From Bryobacterales bacterium (lineage in GTDB: Bacteria; Acidobacteriota; Terriglobia; Bryobacterales; Bryobacteraceae): a DNA stretch of 20,760 nucleotides. The notes beneath the pieces were generated by a model, which was given only the letters and a program-made list of their open reading frames with translations, did not search any database and was not told the origin of the DNA. A program made the position numbers and the translations under genes. How positions within the stretch are numbered: position 1 is the stretch's first letter; each line of letters starts with the position of its first letter. Shown piece by piece: positions 7,391 through 15,342 of this stretch. The stretch is taken from assembly GCA_003132865.1 (NCBI GenBank), contig PKYZ01000229.1:1-20760 (forward strand), in the 5' to 3' direction.

Positions 7391-9256
7391 ATGCAGCGCC
7401 CCAGCCGTCAAAACGCGATCTACTGGGCACTGCTTGCGGCGTCCTTCGCCGTGGCCCTGACGGCCAGTTGGACCAGCTTCGGCGCGCAGATCGACAACGA
7501 CGCCTATGACTGGATGTTCCGCCTGTACCAGCCGCCCACATGGCAACCGGAAAGCATCCTGCTGGTGATTGACGAGGCCTCGCTCAACGCCTATGGCGGG
7601 TTGCCCGGCCTCCGCAAGCCGCTGGCCGAAGCGCTCCGGCTCATCTCCACTGCTTCGCCGAAGACCGTGGCGGTGGACTTGATTCTGGCCGACAATGCCG
7701 ATCCTGTAATCGACGCGAGCCTGGAAGCCGCCTTCCACGCCACGCGCAATCTGGTCCTGGCCTGCCAGTTGTTGCCGGATGGCGGCGCATGGGAAGATCC
7801 AGCGCCGCGCTTTCGCGCCCAGGCCGCGGCGCTAGGGCACGTGCACGCCGAGCCGGACGAACTGGATTCGGTGGGCCGGAGCCTGCCGCTGGAGAAAGCC
7901 GCTGGCCGGGACCGGCGGTGGGCGTTGTCGCTCGAAGCCTACCGTCTGAGCCGCGGCGGCGCAGGCGTTCAGATAATCGAATCGCCGGACGATCTTGATG
8001 TGGGCGGCCGGCTGATTCCATCCACCCGCGCCGGCGGCCGCCTGATGCGCATCCGCTACGTGCCGCCTTCCATGCGCCTTCCGCGCGTCTCGCTGCAGGC
8101 GCTGCTACACGATCCGCGCCGCGCCGCGGAATTCTCCGGCAAGGTAGTGTTCGCGGGCGTGACGTCGCAGAACGCGGCCAAGGACTGGATGTTCACTCCC
8201 TACTCCACACGCCTGCCGATGGTAGGAGTCGAAATCCACGCCAATGCATTTGAGACCATCGCCCAGGGGCTCTTCCTGACCGATGCGCCGGAGTGGATAG
8301 TGCTGGCGTTCAGCCTGGTGGTGGTGGTGTCGATCGGCGTCACGTACAGCCGCTTCACGGGACGCACGGCCAATGGGCTGGCCGCGGGCATTCTGGTGAT
8401 CGCGCATGTCACGCCTTATTGGCTATTCACTGATCGGACAGTCTTCTCTTTCTGCACGCCGGTATCGTCGGCGTGGTTGTCGCTGATCACGGCGGGCGGC
8501 TATCAATTACTGGTCGTGCGGCGCAGCCTGCGCAAGTCCGAAGCTGAACGCGACCGCTACCGCCAGACCATCCACTTCGTCACGCACGAAATGCGCACGC
8601 CGCTCACCGCCATCCAGGGTTCCAGCGAGCTGATGGGCCGCTATGCGCTGCCGGAAGAAAAACGCAAACAGATCGTCGAGCTCATCAATGCCGAATCCAA
8701 GCGCCTGGGCCGCATGATCGAAATGTTCCTCAGCGTGGAGCGGCTCTCCGCCGGCCAGGTGGATCTCAAAAAGGAAACCTTCTCCGCCGCCGAACTGATG
8801 GCCGGATGCGTGGCGCGCGCGCTCCCGCTGGCCGAGCGCAAGCAGATCCGCATCCTGACGGAAGCGGCGCCCGAAGACATCCTCCTCACCGGCGACCGCG
8901 AGCTGATGGAATACGCCTTCTACAACCTGCTCACCAACGCCATCAAGTACTCGCCGCAGCGCACCCAGGTCACCCTGGCGGCCGCGAGAAAACGCGAGCA
9001 CGCATACATCTCGGTGGAGGATCAGGGCATCGGCATGGACCGGAAAGAGGTCAAGAAAATCTTCCAGAAGTTCTACCGCACCAAGCGCGCGGAACAATCG
9101 GGCGAGGCCGGAACCGGAATCGGGCTTTCCATCGTGGAGCAGATTGTCATCCAGCATTCCGGTACCATTGAAGTGATGAGCCGCCCAGGGGAGGGGTCCC
9201 GGTTCACCATGGTGCTGCCGGCGCCGGTTTCGGCGGCGGTGGCGAAAGAAAGCTGA
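7391..9256 (+). CDS. CHASE2-domain membrane sensor histidine kinase
   Basis: The 621-residue protein starts with a membrane helix (about 11-30), then a CHASE2 extracytoplasmic sensor domain (about 35-285; DNDAYDWMFRL, ILLVIDEASLN and VVFAGVTS are typical), and three further helices (about 300-385), the usual CHASE2 layout. The kinase core follows: H-box FVTHEMRTPLTAI with phospho-acceptor His399, N-box YNLLTNAIKYSP, G1 box VEDQGIGMD, F-box KIFQKFYR and G2 box GTGIGLSIVEQI. There is no PAS or HAMP domain between membrane and kinase. AGGTGA of the preceding stop region serves as ribosome site. Its TGA overlaps the ATG of the response regulator (TGATG), so the two are translationally coupled and form a cognate pair. 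The ligand is unknown; the cotranscribed exported peptidase may relate to it. Confidence 0.95.
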   Translation: MQRPSRQNAIYWALLAASFAVALTASWTSFGAQIDNDAYDWMFRLYQPPTWQPESILLVIDEASLNAYGGLPGLRKPLAEALRLISTASPKTVAVDLILADNADPVIDASLEAAFHATRNLVLACQLLPDGGAWEDPAPRFRAQAAALGHVHAEPDELDSVGRSLPLEKAAGRDRRWALSLEAYRLSRGGAGVQIIESPDDLDVGGRLIPSTRAGGRLMRIRYVPPSMRLPRVSLQALLHDPRRAAEFSGKVVFAGVTSQNAAKDWMFTPYSTRLPMVGVEIHANAFETIAQGLFLTDAPEWIVLAFSLVVVVSIGVTYSRFTGRTANGLAAGILVIAHVTPYWLFTDRTVFSFCTPVSSAWLSLITAGGYQLLVVRRSLRKSEAERDRYRQTIHFVTHEMRTPLTAIQGSSELMGRYALPEEKRKQIVELINAESKRLGRMIEMFLSVERLSAGQVDLKKETFSAAELMAGCVARALPLAERKQIRILTEAAPEDILLTGDRELMEYAFYNLLTNAIKYSPQRTQVTLAAARKREHAYISVEDQGIGMDRKEVKKIFQKFYRTKRAEQSGEAGTGIGLSIVEQIVIQHSGTIEVMSRPGEGSRFTMVLPAPVSAAVAKES

Positions 9257-10566
9257 TGCAGCGATTACTGGTTGTCGAAGACGATCCGGCGGTGCGCATG
9301 ACCGTCGTGACGTTCCTGGAGCTGGAGGGATACTCCGTCGACGCGGTGGCCTCCACCGGCGAAGCTTTGGAACGGCTCTCGGAGAACAGCTACCCCATCG
9401 TGATCTCGGATATCTACATCGACGACCGCACCGGCCTGGATGTGCTGGACGCGGCGCGCCACAAAGACCCCGATTGTTCGGTGATTTTGATGACGGCACG
9501 CGGCACCATGGAAACGGTGATGGCCGCCACGCGCGGCGGCGCCTTCGACTATGTGGCCAAGCCGTTTGAAATCGACCGCATGCTCGACACCATCAAGCGC
9601 GCCGAAGCCGCACGGCAGGACAAGGAGAAGGAAGCCGGTCCGGACGATCTGCCGGAAAGCGAAATGATCGGCAGTTCCGCCGCCATGGTGGAGATCTACA
9701 AGACCGCTTCGCTGGTGGCGCCCACCGACGCCACCGTGCTGATCGAGGGCGAGACCGGAACCGGCAAGGAATTGGTGGCCCGCATGATCCACCGCTTCAG
9801 CGCGCGCGCCAACCAGCCCTTTGTGCCCGTGGATTGCGCTTCCATCGTCCCCTCGCTGCTGGAGAGCGAGCTGTTCGGCGCGCTCAAGGGCGCCTACACG
9901 GGAGCCGACCGCGACCGCATGGGCGTGATCGAATCCGCCAATCGCGGCACGGTGCTGCTGGACGAAATCGGCGATATCGAGCTGAACTTCCAGTTCAAGC
10001 TGCTGCGTTTCCTGCAGGAGCGCGAGATACGGCCGGTGGGCGCCGCGCGCGGCAAGCAGGTGGACGTGCGCGTGCTCGCCGCCACCAACCGCGACATGCA
10101 GAAGCTGGTCGACGAAGGCAAGTTCCGCGAGGATCTCTGGTTCCGGCTGAACGTGGTGCGGATCGTGATTCCGCCTCTGCGCGACCGGCGCGGCGATGTG
10201 CCGCTGCTCGCCCGGTTTTTCCTGAACAAGTACAACGCCCGCTACCGGCATTCCGCGCGCTTGATGGAATCCGGCCTCAAGGCCTTGCAGGAATACACCT
10301 GGCCCGGCAACGTCCGCCAGTTGCAGCACCTGGTGGAGCGCCTCACCATTCTGGCGCCGAGCGGACGCATCGACGCGGAGGCCGTGCAGCAGGCGCTTGC
10401 CGCCATGGAAGCGCGCGAGGATCCGGTCGAAACCCTGGCAGAAGCCGAAGAGGAGCAGATCCGCCGCGTATTGGCCGCTACCGGCGGCAACAAGAGCCGC
10501 GCCGCGCAGATCCTGGGCATCGAACGCAAGACTTTGTACCGCAAGCTGGAACGGATGAAATTGTAG
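9256..10566 (+). CDS. NtrC-family sigma54-dependent response regulator
   Basis: The 436 residues contain a receiver domain (1-118; acidic pocket E8-D9-D10, phospho-site Asp52 in VISDIYIDD, Thr80 and Lys102), a sigma54 AAA+ domain (about 137-365) and a Fis-type helix-turn-helix (about 395-436, NKSRAAQILGIERKTLYRKL). Walker A is GETGTGKE (165-172), Walker B is TVLLDEIG (232-239), and the arginine-rich sensor is FREDLWFRLNVV. The sigma54-contact loop reads GAYTGA (212-217) where GAFTGA is most usual; Tyr is a known natural variant. The preceding LFGALKG replaces the common LFGHEKG. It should be phosphorylated by the adjacent CHASE2 kinase and open sigma54 promoters. I found no sigma54 promoter in this window, so its targets probably lie elsewhere. 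Confidence 0.96.
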   Translation: MQRLLVVEDDPAVRMTVVTFLELEGYSVDAVASTGEALERLSENSYPIVISDIYIDDRTGLDVLDAARHKDPDCSVILMTARGTMETVMAATRGGAFDYVAKPFEIDRMLDTIKRAEAARQDKEKEAGPDDLPESEMIGSSAAMVEIYKTASLVAPTDATVLIEGETGTGKELVARMIHRFSARANQPFVPVDCASIVPSLLESELFGALKGAYTGADRDRMGVIESANRGTVLLDEIGDIELNFQFKLLRFLQEREIRPVGAARGKQVDVRVLAATNRDMQKLVDEGKFREDLWFRLNVVRIVIPPLRDRRGDVPLLARFFLNKYNARYRHSARLMESGLKALQEYTWPGNVRQLQHLVERLTILAPSGRIDAEAVQQALAAMEAREDPVETLAEAEEEQIRRVLAATGGNKSRAAQILGIERKTLYRKLERMKL

Positions 10567-10599
10567 AGCTTGCTCACCGGCCTCTATCCGGGTTCGATT

Positions 10600-10712
10600 G
10601 GAACTGCTTCGTATTAAAACCAATAAAATCTATATAATTGCAAGTCACCGATCCTGGAGTTCTAGCAGTACTGACCCGGAACTGCTTTCGTATCAAAACC
10701 AATTAAACTTAC
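10600..10712. repeat. Imperfect direct repeat upstream of the FG-GAP gene
   Basis: Two copies of a roughly 33-bp AT-rich block lie 78 bp apart, at 10600-10632 (GGAACTGCTTCGTATTAAAA) and 10678-10712 (GGAACTGCTTTCGTATCAAA), each followed by ACCAAT and an A-rich run. The copies differ by a one-base insertion and a few substitutions. The first copy runs into a TATAAT at 10633-10638. This stretch between the response regulator and the FG-GAP gene (10567-10787) is far richer in A and T than its surroundings. It contains no gene that I can see. Confidence 0.65.
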
Positions 10713-10714
10713 AC

Positions 10715-10726
10715 AAACCTAGGTTT
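10715..10726. promoter_or_regulatory. 12-bp perfect palindrome, candidate operator
   Basis: AAACCTAGGTTT is perfectly self-complementary. It ends 5 bases upstream of the -35 hexamer of the promoter at 10732-10760, a typical site for an activator or repressor dimer. Which protein binds is unknown. Confidence 0.45.
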
Positions 10727-10731
10727 AGGAC

Positions 10732-10760
10732 TTGAAATCCAGCTATTTTATATCTATACT
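10732..10760 (+). promoter_or_regulatory. Sigma70-type promoter for the FG-GAP protein gene
   Basis: TTGAAA (10732-10737) and TATACT (10755-10760) are separated by 17 bases, the optimal spacing, each matching four or five of six consensus positions. The expected transcription start is near 10767, about 20 bases before the TTG start codon and just upstream of the ribosome site in GAAGAAGGGTGG. Confidence 0.65.
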
Positions 10761-10787
10761 TCTACTGGGGAAGAAGGGTGGCATTTT

Positions 10788-11879
10788 TTGAAACGCCTTT
10801 TGTTCGCGCTATTGGCTGCTGCGCATTTGGGAGCGCAGACTGTCTCGTTTACGCCCCAGACGATTTCCGCGGGGAACTCGCCCATATCGGTCCGTCTGGC
10901 CGATTTTAACGGAGATAATAAGCTGGATATTTTAGTCATTAATGGCGGAGGCCAGGGCACTGTAAGTGTTCTGTTGAACCAGGGTGGCGGTAATTTCTCA
11001 GCTCCTATCGCTACCCCTACCGGCGGTCTGGGCGCCATCGCCCTAGTGGCAGGCGACTACAATCACGATGGCAAGGCGGATCTGGCGGTTGTCAACAACC
11101 TGTCCAACAACGTCTCGATCCTGCTTGGCAACGGCGATGGAACGTTCCGGCTGGCCAGTTACGCCGGCGTCCACTCAGGTCCGGTGGCCGTTGCGGAGGC
11201 GGATTTCAATCGCGACGGTAACACGGATCTGGCGGTCGTCAACAGCCTGACCGGCGACGTAACCATCCTGCTCGGCAAACGTGACGGCACTTTCCGGCCG
11301 GGCGCCACCGTTTTCGTGGGAAGCGCGCCCACCGGCATTAAAGCCGGCGACTTCAACGGCGATGGCATTCCCGATTTAGCGGTTGCCAATGGCACCCAGG
11401 GCCAACAGTTAGTCTACATCCTTTTGGGAAACGGCGACGGCACCTTCCGAAATGGGGGGAAAGTGCGGGTAGGGAATGAGCCGTTCGCGCTGGTCGCGCA
11501 CGATTTCAACCACGACGGTAAGACCGACCTGGCGGTTGCCAATCTGGCCTCGAACAATCTGTCCGTGCTGCTAGGCAACGGCGACGGCACGTTTCAGCCG
11601 GCCGTGAACTATCCTGCCGGAAATGGACCGGTATCTATGCGGGCCGGCGCCTTCAATCGGGATGGCAATCTCGATCTGGCGGTGTGCGCCGACGTCTCCG
11701 CCGAGGTGCTGGTGTTCCTGGGCAAGCGCGACGGAACATTCCGGACACCGCAGTCTTTCCCCACCGGCAGCATCTGCAACTCTGTCGCCGTGGGCGATCT
11801 CAACCAGGACGGCAAGACCGACATTGTCGCGGCGACCACCGATAGTGTCGTTGTGCTCATCAATAACGGCTCCAACTGA
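10788..11879 (+). CDS. Exported FG-GAP/VCBS seven-repeat beta-propeller protein
   Basis: The 363-residue protein begins with a signal peptide (MKRLLFALLAAAHLGAQ) and then has seven repeats of about 48 residues. Each carries a calcium-binding-like loop followed by a beta strand: DFNGDNKLDILV, DYNHDGKADLAV, DFNRDGNTDLAV, DFNGDGIPDLAV, DFNHDGKTDLAV, AFNRDGNLDLAV and DLNQDGKTDIVA, most followed by LLGNGDGTF or LGKRDGTF. Seven repeats fit one closed integrin-alpha-like propeller, so the protein looks complete. It is presumably secreted or periplasmic and may bind a partner or polysaccharide; no catalytic domain is visible. The start is TTG at 10788, supported by an AGAAGGGTGG ribosome site and by the signal peptide; no in-frame ATG fits. 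It ends 7 bases before the original end of the converging STAND gene. Confidence 0.9.
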   Translation: MKRLLFALLAAAHLGAQTVSFTPQTISAGNSPISVRLADFNGDNKLDILVINGGGQGTVSVLLNQGGGNFSAPIATPTGGLGAIALVAGDYNHDGKADLAVVNNLSNNVSILLGNGDGTFRLASYAGVHSGPVAVAEADFNRDGNTDLAVVNSLTGDVTILLGKRDGTFRPGATVFVGSAPTGIKAGDFNGDGIPDLAVANGTQGQQLVYILLGNGDGTFRNGGKVRVGNEPFALVAHDFNHDGKTDLAVANLASNNLSVLLGNGDGTFQPAVNYPAGNGPVSMRAGAFNRDGNLDLAVCADVSAEVLVFLGKRDGTFRTPQSFPTGSICNSVAVGDLNQDGKTDIVAATTDSVVVLINNGSN

Positions 11880-11886
11880 CGGACGT

Positions 11887-12033
11887 TCAGGCAGGGTCGA
11901 CCTCAATTTCCGGCATAGGTTCGTATTTGGATTCGTCGAAGGGCGGGAGCACGGGTTCGGGTGCGCCGAGGGCGGCGAGGTGCGCTTTGGCTTTTTCGAG
12001 TCCCCAGTGATAGGCGAAGGGCGGCCCGTCGCA
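11887..12033 (-). pseudogene. Detached C-terminal tail of the STAND gene after an in-frame TAG
   Basis: Directly after the TAG at 12036-12034 the same frame stays open for 48 codons to a TGA at 11889-11887. It reads CDGPPFAYHWGLEKAKAH, then LGAPEPVLPPFDESKYEPMP and a final acidic stretch. From memory, TPR-rich STAND relatives in bacteria end in this way, with a tryptophan (TGG) where TAG stands here. Codon use and composition match the gene. A single G-to-A change would explain it. Without readthrough this tail is not translated. Confidence 0.65.
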
Positions 12034-14769
12034 CTAGGCTTTGGTGTAGGCTTCGGTGGCGGCTCGGATGGCGGCGACGATGTTGCCGGCGTCGCGCTCG
12101 ATTTGGGCGAGGACGTTCAAGGCATCGGCGTGGAAGAGGGGATACGGGCCGCGCTCGGCGAGCTCCCAGACTTGGTCGAGCAGTTCGCGCGCGGCGGTGG
12201 GGTTGCCTTGGCGGCGATGGAGTTCGGCCAGCGCGGTCAGAGCTGGGAGTTCTTCTTCGGCATGGTCCACGGTGCGGGCCCGGGTCACCGCGTGGTGCAG
12301 GCGTTCGTCGGCGAACGGCAGGTCGCCCAGGGCCAGCGCGGCTTCGCCTTGCAGCAGCGCCGCTCGGATGAAGTCGCGCTCGTGGCGTTGGTCATGGGCC
12401 AGTTCCCAGGCGCGGTTGGCGTTCTTTTGGGCGGCTGTCGCGTCGGCGAGCCACAAGGCCCGCTGCGCAAGGTCGGACTCGGCGGTACCTTCGCCCTGAG
12501 GGTCGGACTTTTCGACAAAGATGCGCAGCGACCTGTCCAGCGCGCGGGTGGAATCCGCGGCCACGCCTCGAGCCGCCAGGGCAAGGCCAAGCCATCGCAG
12601 GCTAACGCTCTCCCTCCAGCGGTCGGCCCGCTCGCGGTCGATGCCAAGCGCCCGATGCGCTGCCCCTTCGGATTCGCGAAGACTGCCGGAGAAGCACAGC
12701 GCGCAGGCCAAGTTGCGCAGGCCGGTACCAAGGCCTTCGAGCCCGCCGGTGTGCTCCCGAAGTTCGATCTGCCGCCGGATGAGAGGAACCGCCGCACTGG
12801 GCCTCCCGCTGCCCATGTGGCCAAGCGCCAGCGTATTGAGCGTGAACGCCTGACGCGCCGAGTCGGTGAGCCGCGGTTGCCGGTCAAGCCCATCGGGAAA
12901 GAGCGCCTCTAGCAGTTCGACGCGCAACCGACTAGCGCTCAAGCGGTACAGCGTCGCGTTGCTGAGGCGGTCGCGAAACACAACGTAGGCGTCCTCGTAC
13001 AGTCCCAAGCCGATCAGCGTATTGTAAAGCTCGATGGCCGGCGTCAGGTCGTCGAGGCTGGCGACCTCCTGCCACTTGACCGTCGGGAACGGCTCGAAAT
13101 ACACCTGCAGCACAACATAGACGCCCTGCCTACCGCCCTGGTCCAAGCCGTTCCAGACCACTCCGCGCACGATCGGGTGCAGGTCGTAGCGGTTGGCGCG
13201 CCAGTCCCAGCCCAGCAGGCCGCGGTCTTCCAGATCCACGAAGGCACGGTCGAGCGCGCGCTCGTCGGTGAAAGGTTTGTCATCGCCAACGAGTACGGCG
13301 ACCATGGTATCGTAAGAGGCCGGCATGCGGAATGCGGCCACTGTGCGAAGCGCTTTGGACTCGGATTCACTGAGGCCCTGCAAGGCGAACTCCAGCACGT
13401 GTGCGCTGGCATCCTTCACGCTCGCCAGGGCCATTGGATCGAAGCGCGGGTGATCCTGCTGCCAGCGCTCGAAATCGCCGCGAGCGCGCCGGTCGCGCTT
13501 GATCTCGCCCGCCAACGCCTGGATCAGCAGCGGATGCTTGCCGAAGCTGCGAAACACTGGCACCAACACGTCGCGAGTTCCGCTGACGCCGAATGCGCGC
13601 CAGAGATTCAGCGCATCATCATCGGTCAGGCCGGGCAGGTCCAGCTTCTGACAACCGGGCAGCGGATCGCCGGTCAACCGATCCTCAAGGTCCGCCGGAT
13701 ACAGTCGCGTGCTGATCAGCACGCGCGCCGCGCGGCAGGCCGAGAGCTTGCCCAGGAATGCACCAGCATGGGGATCAGCGGTCTTGCGCAACCGAGTGTC
13801 CGCGCGACCGGCTTCCTCATCCGACAGGCGCGCCGCGTCCATGCGCGCGTAGGCGATCAGGATGCGCTCCAGCCCGTCCAGCACCACAAGGTGCGGCTCG
13901 CGATTCAGGATTGCCAGGAGTTGTTCTTCGCGATCAGGTGGCAGAATCTTCTGCACTTCCTCGCGCGGTTGTTTCGTCACGTAAGCCAGCGCGCGGATGA
14001 CGAAGTTCTCGAACGTCGCGTCGCTCTCGTAGAAGCTCCACCACAGGCATCCGGCCAGCGGCTTCATCTCCAGCGGCGCGACTTTGTTGAACCAATGCCA
14101 AGTCAGCGCGCTCTTGCCCATGCCACCGATGGCCACCACGTTGAAGACCGGTTTGTCGCCCTTGGTGGCCCACTCCGTCAGCGCATTCAACTCGGGCTGC
14201 CGCCCGATCAGGCGACCGGTCTGCAACAGCGTGTACGGGTGCGCGATATACGGCTCGGGTGGCTTCGGGATGTCGCTCACATAGTGGAACGGCGACGGGT
14301 TCGGCTCGCGGAGCTTCGACAGCGTATCAATGACATCGCTGCGCAAGTCGCCAGGCGACTTGAAGAACCGTACAACCTTTTCAGTCTCCACGCGCTGCTT
14401 GAACGCCTTCAGCTTCTCCGCGCCCTCGCCCATCTCGACATCTCCGACGCGGATGGCGTGTTCCTCGTGCATCACGAACATCAGTCGCGGGATGCCTCGC
14501 TCGCCGGCGCGGTTGTACTCCATCTCGGTGATGGAGATATCGTGGCCTTTTGGCACATACCCGTAGCGGTGCGCGAGGATGCCGAGATAGATGTCGGCGT
14601 TATCCACCATGCCCAGCGACACCGCAATGGCGCCCTCGTCGGAGGCAGGGAGGTCCTCCATCGGCATGGCGAGGAAGCCTTGCCGCCTACAGGCCTCCAT
14701 CGCTTCTTTCCGGTGCTCCGGCAGGTCGAGCGACGTACTGCTGATCATCGCGTTCTTATGAACCGGCAT
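12034..14769 (-). CDS. STAND NTPase: DUF4062 + NB-ARC/NACHT-like ATPase + TPR repeats
   Basis: The 911-residue frame has three parts. Residues 5-105 match DUF4062 (ISSTSLDLPEHR, PASDEGAI, DIYLGILAHRYGY, ISITEMEYNRA, GIPRLMFVM), an N-terminal module of many STAND proteins, including animal NWD1-type proteins. Residues about 185-430 are the ATPase: Walker A AIGGMGKSALT (Lys219), Walker B HLVVLDGLERIL (Asp298), sensor RVLISTR (349-355) and HPLLIQALAGE (412-422), then a winged-helix region. From about 590 to the end are alpha-helical TPR-like repeats (ALGHMGSGRPSAAVPLIRRQ, ALTALAELHRRQGNPTAAREL). Such proteins oligomerise on sensing a trigger, and many act in antiphage defence; that role here is inference. 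ATG 14769 is 3 bases after the Tag stop, so it is coupled to the Xre-RES-Tag genes. The frame stops at a TAG that appears premature. Confidence 0.88.
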   Translation of the reverse strand: MPVHKNAMISSTSLDLPEHRKEAMEACRRQGFLAMPMEDLPASDEGAIAVSLGMVDNADIYLGILAHRYGYVPKGHDISITEMEYNRAGERGIPRLMFVMHEEHAIRVGDVEMGEGAEKLKAFKQRVETEKVVRFFKSPGDLRSDVIDTLSKLREPNPSPFHYVSDIPKPPEPYIAHPYTLLQTGRLIGRQPELNALTEWATKGDKPVFNVVAIGGMGKSALTWHWFNKVAPLEMKPLAGCLWWSFYESDATFENFVIRALAYVTKQPREEVQKILPPDREEQLLAILNREPHLVVLDGLERILIAYARMDAARLSDEEAGRADTRLRKTADPHAGAFLGKLSACRAARVLISTRLYPADLEDRLTGDPLPGCQKLDLPGLTDDDALNLWRAFGVSGTRDVLVPVFRSFGKHPLLIQALAGEIKRDRRARGDFERWQQDHPRFDPMALASVKDASAHVLEFALQGLSESESKALRTVAAFRMPASYDTMVAVLVGDDKPFTDERALDRAFVDLEDRGLLGWDWRANRYDLHPIVRGVVWNGLDQGGRQGVYVVLQVYFEPFPTVKWQEVASLDDLTPAIELYNTLIGLGLYEDAYVVFRDRLSNATLYRLSASRLRVELLEALFPDGLDRQPRLTDSARQAFTLNTLALGHMGSGRPSAAVPLIRRQIELREHTGGLEGLGTGLRNLACALCFSGSLRESEGAAHRALGIDRERADRWRESVSLRWLGLALAARGVAADSTRALDRSLRIFVEKSDPQGEGTAESDLAQRALWLADATAAQKNANRAWELAHDQRHERDFIRAALLQGEAALALGDLPFADERLHHAVTRARTVDHAEEELPALTALAELHRRQGNPTAARELLDQVWELAERGPYPLFHADALNVLAQIERDAGNIVAAIRAATEAYTKA

Positions 14770-14772
14770 GCC

Positions 14773-15342
14773 TCACCGCAGTAGTTGAGTATACCGGAAG
14801 CAGTCGATCGCGTGGTCGTTCACCATCCCCACCGCCTGCATGAATGCGTAGCAAATGGTCGACCCCACAAACCGGAAGCCGCGGCGCTTCAGGTCCTTGC
14901 TCATGGCGTCGGATTCGGCCGTGCGCGACGGCAACTCCTTCAGCGTGCGCCAGGCGTTCACGCGCGGACGGCCGCCGGTGAACTGCCAGATATACGAGTC
15001 GAAGCTGCCGAACTCCTCCGTCACCTTTAGAAACGCCTGCGCGTTGCCGATCGCGGCGGCGATCTTCAGGCGATTGCGAATGATGCCGGCGTCGCGCAGC
15101 AGGGTGTTCACTTTGCGCTTGCCGTAGCCCGCCACCACGGCCGGGTCGAAGTTGTCAAACACTTCGCGATAGCGCGCGCGCTTGCGCAGGATGGTGTCCC
15201 AACTCAGGCCGGCCTGCGCGCCTTCGAGCACCAGGAACTCGAACAGCAGCCGGTCGTCGTGCACCGGGACGCCCCACTCCGCATCGTGGTAGGGAATGGA
15301 AAGTTCGTTCTTGGCCCAGGCGCAGCGATTGATCATGTCCAT
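14773..15342 (-). CDS. tag: DNA-3-methyladenine glycosylase I
   Basis: The 189-residue protein matches Tag along its whole length (E. coli Tag has 187). It removes 3-methyladenine from alkylated DNA, the first step of base-excision repair. The zinc site is complete: Cys7 and His19 at the N-terminus (CAWAKNE, IPYHDAEWG), and His177 and Cys181 at the C-terminus (GMVNDHAIDCF). LEGAQAGLSWDTIL holds the catalytic Glu40 and RRGFRFVGSTICYAFMQA the helix-hairpin region. Two starts are possible: ATG 15342 with GGGA 8 bases upstream, or ATG 15336, which overlaps the RES stop as ATGA. Either way it is translationally coupled to the RES toxin gene, an unusual partner. The STAND gene follows after 3 bases. 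Confidence 0.95.
   Translation of the reverse strand: MDMINRCAWAKNELSIPYHDAEWGVPVHDDRLLFEFLVLEGAQAGLSWDTILRKRARYREVFDNFDPAVVAGYGKRKVNTLLRDAGIIRNRLKIAAAIGNAQAFLKVTEEFGSFDSYIWQFTGGRPRVNAWRTLKELPSRTAESDAMSKDLKRRGFRFVGSTICYAFMQAVGMVNDHAIDCFRYTQLLR

Noticed and set aside
10585..10612. GGGTTCGATT resembling a tRNA T-arm after the response regulator gene
   Set aside because: The flanking bases do not pair into a T stem, and no acceptor, D or anticodon arm can be built around it.
9265..10623. 452-residue minus-strand frame over the NtrC-type regulator
   Set aside because: It is the complement of REC-AAA-Fis coding sequence; the His/Ala/Gly-rich translation shows no domain.
10777..10795. TGGCATTTTTTGAAA as a sigma54 promoter before the FG-GAP gene
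   Set aside because: The GG and the downstream GA are too close, and GC is missing from the -12 element; a good sigma70 promoter lies just upstream.
13177..14784. 535-residue plus-strand frame over the STAND gene
   Set aside because: The opposite strand has DUF4062 and Walker motifs in order; this frame is an Arg/Gln/His-rich shadow.
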